64,000 bases of DNA from Solidesulfovibrio alcoholivorans DSM 5433. GTDB taxonomy: Bacteria; Desulfobacterota; Desulfovibrionia; Desulfovibrionales; Desulfovibrionaceae. The DNA lies in assembly GCF_000702665.1 (NCBI RefSeq), contig NZ_JNJA01000013.1, positions 1 through 64,000 on the forward strand, in the 5' to 3' direction. Position 1 is the first letter of the stretch. Each line of letters opens with the position of its first letter. The position numbers and the translations under genes were made by a program. Below, in pieces: positions 60,033-64,000 of the stretch. The notes under the pieces are model-generated. The model did not search any database, was not told the DNA's origin, and was given only the letters and a program-made list of their open reading frames with translations.

Positions 60033-61184
60033 ATGGCCCCGGAGACGAAAGACCAAGCGACCGCCGCCCCGGGGACCCTGGAAGAGGCGCTCCTGGAACT
60101 GCGCCACGGCATCGACGCCGTGGACGACGAAATCCTCGCCCTGCTTTCCCGCCGGGCGGCGCTCAGCATCGAAGTCGGGCGCAGGAAGGACGGACGCCAA
60201 AGCGCCGTGTTCAAGCCCTTCCGCGAACAGGAGGTCCTGGCCCGCCTCGCCGCCGCCAACCCCGGCCCCCTGCCCGAGGCGCACCTGCTCTCCATCTACC
60301 GCGAGATACTCTCCTCCTCGCGCCGGCTCCAGCGCCCCGAGCGCGTGGCCTACCTCGGCCCCGAGGGCACCTTCTCCCACCTCGCGGCCATGGCCGCCCT
60401 GGGCCATTCCCCGGACTTCCTGCCCCAGACCACCATCCCCGACGTGTTCGCCGCCGTGGCCGCGCGACGCGCCGACCTCGGCATCGTGCCCATGGAAAAT
60501 TCGCTCCAGGGCACGGTGGGGCAAAGCCTCGACAACTTCCAGATCCACGACGTCTTCATCCAGGCCGAGATCTCCTGCCGCGTGAGCCACTCCCTGCTCT
60601 CCACGGAAAACGACCTCGCCGCCGTGACCACCGTCTATTCCCATCCCCAGCCCCTGGCCCAGTGCTCGGGCTGGCTGCGGGCCCACCTGCCGCACGCGAA
60701 GATCGTCCCCACGGATTCCACGGCAGCGGCGGCCGCCCGCGTGGCCGGCGAACCGCACGCCGCGGCCATCGGCCACGTGCGCCTGGCCGCCATGCACACC
60801 CTTCGCGTCCTGGCCAGCCCCATCGAGGACCTGCCCGACAACTGGACCCGCTTTTTCATCATCGGGCCCGAGGACACCAAGCAGCAGACCCGCGACAAGA
60901 CCTCGCTGCTTTTCACCGTGCCCAACCGTCCGGGCGCGCTCTACCAGGTGCTTTCCCACCTGGCCGGCGAGGGCATCAACCTCACCAAGCTCGAATCGCG
61001 CCCCATCCGCGGCGAGAAATGGCAGTACGTCTTTTTCGCCGACCTCCAGTGCGACATCACGCGCGAGGAATACAGAAAGCTCCTGGCGACACTCAAGGAA
61101 CAGACCCACAGCCTGCGCATCCTGGGCTGCTACCCTGCCGGACGCCAGATCGACCTGGCCGGCGGAGACGTGGAAAATCCATAA
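60033..61184 (+). CDS. pheA: Bifunctional chorismate mutase/prephenate dehydratase
   Basis: This is a 383-residue protein. Domains in order: AroQ-type chorismate mutase (ELRHGIDAVDDEILALLSRR, SIEVGRRKDGRQS; residues 15-95), prephenate dehydratase (RVAYLGPEGTFSHLAAMAAL, GIVPMENSLQGTVGQSLDNF, DSTAAAAARVAGEPHAAAIG), and an ACT regulatory domain (SLLFTVPNRPGALYQVLSHL, INLTKLESRPIRGEKWQYVF) expected to bind Phe. It converts chorismate to phenylpyruvate. Phe inhibition of the enzyme adds to the attenuator. Confidence 0.95.
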   Translation: MAPETKDQATAAPGTLEEALLELRHGIDAVDDEILALLSRRAALSIEVGRRKDGRQSAVFKPFREQEVLARLAAANPGPLPEAHLLSIYREILSSSRRLQRPERVAYLGPEGTFSHLAAMAALGHSPDFLPQTTIPDVFAAVAARRADLGIVPMENSLQGTVGQSLDNFQIHDVFIQAEISCRVSHSLLSTENDLAAVTTVYSHPQPLAQCSGWLRAHLPHAKIVPTDSTAAAAARVAGEPHAAAIGHVRLAAMHTLRVLASPIEDLPDNWTRFFIIGPEDTKQQTRDKTSLLFTVPNRPGALYQVLSHLAGEGINLTKLESRPIRGEKWQYVFFADLQCDITREEYRKLLATLKEQTHSLRILGCYPAGRQIDLAGGDVENP

Positions 61185-61239
61185 ACCCGTGCTACGGTGG
61201 GCGGGCCCCTACCCGCCCACCGCAACAAAGGAAAGAACC

Positions 61240-62562
61240 ATGGCCACCGTCGCCGCCCCGCCGTCCAAGTCCTTTTCCCACCGCGCCGTCATCGCCGCGG
61301 CCCTGGCCAGGGGCACCAGCCGCCTGACCGGGCTCCTCGACAGCCAGGACATCACCCGCACCCGCACCTGCATGGCCGCCATGGGCGCGGATTTCCATCC
61401 CCAGTCCGACGGCTCGCTGATCGTCTCGGGCGTGGCCGGCCGGCCGCAGGGCGCCGACCCGGAAGGCGACGCGCCCGCCCTGCTCGACGTCGGCGAATCC
61501 GGCACCACCTGCCGCCTGCTCGTGGCCGTGGCCGCCGCCGGCACGGGCGTCTTCGAGGTGCGCGGCGAGGGCCGCATGCACGACAGGCCCATCGGCGAAC
61601 TGGTGCGCGCCCTGCTGCCGCTCGGCGTCGAAATCCTCTACCTGGAAAAATCCGGCTGCCCGCCCCTGCACATCGCCGCCCGCGGCTTGCGCGGCGGCGA
61701 GGCCGCGATCAGCCTCGAGGACAGCTCCCAGTACCTCTCCGGCCTGCTCCTGGCCGCGCCCATGGCCGCCGCGCCCCTGACCATCAACATTTCGGGCCAA
61801 AAGACCGTGTCCTGGCCCTACGTCGCCATCACGCTCTCCATGCTGGCCGATTTCGGCGTGCCATTCGCGGTGGAAACCCTCGAGGGCGACGAGGCCTGGA
61901 AGAAAGCCGACTGGCGCGCGCTCACCGACGTCGTGCCGGGGCGCACCCGCTTCGTCATGCAGCCCGCGCCCTACACGCCGCGCGAGCACGTCGTGGAAGG
62001 CGACTGGTCGAGCGCCTCGTATTTCCTGGCCGCCGGGGCCGTCGGCAGGGAGCCCGTGACCGTCACCGGCCTGCGCCCGGATTCGCTCCAGGGCGACCGC
62101 GCCATCCTGGACATCCTGGCCGCCATGGACGCGCGCATCGACGTCTCCCCGGAGGGCGTCACCGTGCTGCCGAGCGGCTTAAGCGGCCGGGAGCTGGACA
62201 TGGGCCGCTGCCCGGACCTCGTGCCCACGGTCGCCGCGGCCGCCTGCTTCGCCTCGGGCGAAACCGTCATCCGCAACGTCGCCCACCTGCGCCTCAAGGA
62301 GTCCGACCGCATCGAGGCCGTGGCCGAAAACTGCACGCAGGCCGGCGCGGTGGTCACCACCACGGCCGACGGCATGCGCATCAGGCCCAAGGCCCTGCGC
62401 ACCGACCAACGCGTGGAATTTTCCTCGTTCAACGACCACCGGCTGGCCATGTCCGCCGCCCTGTTCGAGCTGGCCGGCATCGACGTGGTCCTCGACAACC
62501 CCGGCTGCGTGGCCAAGTCGTTTCCGACCTTCTGGGAAAAATGGGCGACGATCGAGAAGTAG
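61240..62562 (+). CDS. aroA: 3-phosphoshikimate 1-carboxyvinyltransferase (EPSP synthase)
   Basis: This is a 440-residue protein with AAAGGAAAG before the ATG. Family motifs are PPSKSFSHRAVIAAALARGT (Lys and Ser near the N-terminus), LDVGESGTTCRLLVAVAAAG, DSSQYLSGLLLAAPMAA, DWSSASYFLAAGAVG, PDLVPTVAAAACFASGETVI, LRLKESDRIEAVAENCTQAG and FNDHRLAMSAALFELAG. It adds enolpyruvyl to shikimate-3-phosphate before chorismate synthase. The substitution GES-GTTCR for the usual GNAGTxxR motif is a class II-like feature and may affect glyphosate binding. Confidence 0.94.
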   Translation: MATVAAPPSKSFSHRAVIAAALARGTSRLTGLLDSQDITRTRTCMAAMGADFHPQSDGSLIVSGVAGRPQGADPEGDAPALLDVGESGTTCRLLVAVAAAGTGVFEVRGEGRMHDRPIGELVRALLPLGVEILYLEKSGCPPLHIAARGLRGGEAAISLEDSSQYLSGLLLAAPMAAAPLTINISGQKTVSWPYVAITLSMLADFGVPFAVETLEGDEAWKKADWRALTDVVPGRTRFVMQPAPYTPREHVVEGDWSSASYFLAAGAVGREPVTVTGLRPDSLQGDRAILDILAAMDARIDVSPEGVTVLPSGLSGRELDMGRCPDLVPTVAAAACFASGETVIRNVAHLRLKESDRIEAVAENCTQAGAVVTTTADGMRIRPKALRTDQRVEFSSFNDHRLAMSAALFELAGIDVVLDNPGCVAKSFPTFWEKWATIEK

Positions 62563-62591
62563 AAGGGGAAGAGTCGAAGCGTTGAAGATGT

Positions 62592-62660
62592 GGGGCGTTG
62601 CCCCACGCCCCATCGGGGGGATCATCCCCCCGAACCCCCTCGGCGGGGGTGGCAAAAAAA
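62592..62660 (+). repeat. Three tandem GC-rich hairpins before tyrA
   Basis: GGGGCGTTGCCCC, GGGGGGATCATCCCCCC and CCCCCTCGGCGGGGG follow one another between aroA and tyrA. They are perfect or near-perfect and may act as an intergenic repeat, RNA stabiliser or partial stop within the operon. Confidence 0.6.
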
Positions 62661-62680
62661 CTGTTGAAGTAAAGGCTATT

Positions 62681-63511
62681 ATGTCAGTTACGAACAGTCC
62701 TTCGGACACACCTGCAACCGACGACCCCGCTTTTGCCATCGCCTCCCTGGCCCTGGTCGGGGCGCGGGGGGGCATGGGCAAGCTCATCGCGACGAAAAGC
62801 CGGGAGGCCGGCATCGACGTGCGCGAGCTGGACCGGCCGCTGACGGACGAGAAACTCGCCAAAGCCATCGCCGGCGCGGACATGGTGCTCCTCTCCGTGC
62901 CGGTCTACGCCACGGACGAAGTGGCGCAGCGCATCGCCCCGTACATGGGCGGCACGCAAATCCTGGCCGACGTGGGCTCGGTCAAGACCCTGCCCATCGC
63001 CGGCATGACGGCCCGCTATGCCGGCCCCGTGGTCGGCACGCATCCGCTGTTCGGACCCGCGCCGGGCTTAAGCGACGCCCTGCGCGTGGCGGTCATGGAC
63101 GGCCGGCCCGGCCGCGACGCCTGGGCGACCGACGCCGTCTCCGCCTGGTGCGCGCGCATCGGCTTTGCGCCGTTTCCCTCCGGCGCCGAGGAACACGACC
63201 GGGCCGCGGCCTATGTGCAGGGGCTCAATTTCGTGACCACGCTCGCCTACCTCGCGGCGCAGTCCGCGGGCGGCGAAGTGCAGAACTACCTCACCCCCTC
63301 GTTCACGCGCCGGCTGGCCGCGGCCGAAAAGCTCATCACCAAGGATGCGGCGCTGTTCACGGCGCTGTTCGAGGCCAATCCGTACAGCCACGAGGCCGTG
63401 CGCAATTTCCGCAGTTTCCTCAATCTCGCCGTGGGCGGCGACGTGGACCTGCTCGTTCGCCGCGCCGAGGCGTGGTGGACCGCCGAGACGGCAAAAAAGG
63501 ACAATCCATGA
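62681..63511 (+). CDS. tyrA: Prephenate dehydrogenase
   Basis: This is a 276-residue protein with TAAAGG before the ATG. An N-terminal NAD(P)-binding domain (SLALVGARGGMGKLIATKSR, with GARGGMG in place of the classic loop), ADMVLLSVPVYATDEVAQRI, LADVGSVKTLPIAGM, VVGTHPLFGPAPGLSDALRV and HDRAAAYVQGLNFVTTLAYL are typical. It oxidatively decarboxylates prephenate to hydroxyphenylpyruvate for tyrosine. No ACT domain is visible. It overlaps trpE by ATGA at 63508. Confidence 0.92.
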   Translation: MSVTNSPSDTPATDDPAFAIASLALVGARGGMGKLIATKSREAGIDVRELDRPLTDEKLAKAIAGADMVLLSVPVYATDEVAQRIAPYMGGTQILADVGSVKTLPIAGMTARYAGPVVGTHPLFGPAPGLSDALRVAVMDGRPGRDAWATDAVSAWCARIGFAPFPSGAEEHDRAAAYVQGLNFVTTLAYLAAQSAGGEVQNYLTPSFTRRLAAAEKLITKDAALFTALFEANPYSHEAVRNFRSFLNLAVGGDVDLLVRRAEAWWTAETAKKDNP

Positions 63512-64000
63512 GCGCGATTTCGCTACGGCAGGAAGGGACGTGGCTGCCGGCCGACGTCCAGACGCCCATCAGCCTCTATCTCGGGCTCGTGGGCGAGCGG
63601 CCCGGCATCCTTCTGGAAAGCGCCGAGGTGGACGGCCGGCTCGGCCGCTACAGCCTCATCGCCTGGGATTTCCGGCTGCGGCTGCGCCTGAAGGACGGCA
63701 AGCTCGACGTGAGCGTGCGCGATTCCCGCCTGGAGGGCCTGTCCAGCTACCACGGCCAGGGCTTCATGGAGGGCATGCGCGGCATTTTGGCCGACCTCAC
63801 CGTCCTGCCGCCCGAGGGCTTCGCCGATGTGCCGCCCATCACGCGCTCGCTCGCGGGCTATTTCGGCTACGGCATCGCCGGCATTCTCGAGCCCAAGCTC
63901 GCGCCGGTGCTGCCGCCCGAGGAGGCCGAATTCTGCCTCGTGCTGCCGGGGCGCTTGGTGCTTTTCGACCACGTCAAGCACCGCTGCCTGCACCTCTCGC
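63508..64000 (+). CDS. trpE: Anthranilate synthase component I, 5' part
   Basis: This frame runs into the window end after 164 codons. TPISLYLGLVGERPGILLES and GRLGRYSLIAWDFRLRLRLK match the N-terminal tryptophan-binding region of TrpE (LLES and YS in this motif), and LAGYFGYGIAGILEPKLAPV the following conserved part. The catalytic C-terminal domain is outside the window. Together with trpG it would convert chorismate to anthranilate. Its position last in this window suggests that the trp operon continues to the right. Confidence 0.9.
   Translation, partial: MSAISLRQEGTWLPADVQTPISLYLGLVGERPGILLESAEVDGRLGRYSLIAWDFRLRLRLKDGKLDVSVRDSRLEGLSSYHGQGFMEGMRGILADLTVLPPEGFADVPPITRSLAGYFGYGIAGILEPKLAPVLPPEEAEFCLVLPGRLVLFDHVKHRCLHLS

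Overview
The window looks like a chromosomal segment of a GC-rich sulfate-reducing deltaproteobacterium of the Desulfovibrionaceae (Desulfovibrio or Solidesulfovibrio type). The evidence is a complete aprBA-qmoABC dissimilatory sulfate-reduction block with the extra downstream gene qmoD, a futalosine-pathway menaquinone gene (mqnE), an aromatic amino acid operon that uses the archaeal-type DKFP route, and PAS-rich histidine kinases.

Positions 1-24,550 are a patchwork of accessory DNA. It opens with the 3' end of an IS21-family istB and the IS right end. A leftward group of four genes follows: a P-loop primase/helicase-like protein, a DUF6573-like protein and two small unknowns. A cluster of 9-bp repeats beside an AT-rich tract sits inside this group and resembles an iteron origin. 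Next is a type I restriction-modification cassette (hsdR-hsdM-hsdS), a papain/C39-like cysteine peptidase homologue and an Mrr-type endonuclease. This cassette is bracketed by an imperfect 38-bp direct repeat (4688-4725 and 13247-13284). A signalling cassette comes next: two large PAS histidine kinases with near-identical transmitter modules, a stand-alone receiver, a receiver/HD-GYP protein and a receiver/PAS/degenerate kinase. Remnants of the 3' end of a tRNA-Pro(GGG) lie at 12.9 kb, 21.7 kb and, weakly, 24.3 kb, which suggests serial site-specific insertions at a tRNA-Pro gene. A PPOX-fold protein and an SDR/DUF2867 protein separate the last two.

Positions 24,550-46,500 are ordinary Desulfovibrio-type housekeeping and signalling DNA. 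It holds mqnE, a LolA-like periplasmic protein, a methyltransferase-like protein, a small Cys-rich secreted peptide next to an Lgt homologue, an NMT1/THI5-type binding protein overlapping a Cache-HAMP-PP2C phosphatase, a MucR/Ros regulator and a receiver/HD-like protein. It continues with a large secreted NHL beta-propeller protein, a secreted papain-type protease, a flavoprotein, a diguanylate cyclase, a STAS protein with two linked enzymes, two cNMP-binding regulators and gamma-glutamyltransferase.

Positions 46,500-54,700 (leftward) encode AprBA, which reduces APS to sulfite and AMP, and QmoABC, the membrane complex that passes menaquinol electrons towards it. A strong hairpin separates aprA from qmoA, and a Rex-box-like inverted repeat lies upstream of aprB. 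Position 55,229 onward reads rightward: a cobalamin riboswitch with a recognisable terminator/antiterminator pair precedes metE. The aromatic operon follows, made of an ADTH synthase-like aldolase, 3-dehydroquinate synthase II, pheA, aroA, tyrA and trpE (cut by the window end). It is preceded by a 29-codon leader peptide with seven consecutive aromatic codons (Phe, Tyr, Trp) and an intrinsic terminator, which together look like an attenuator reading all three aromatic amino acids at once.
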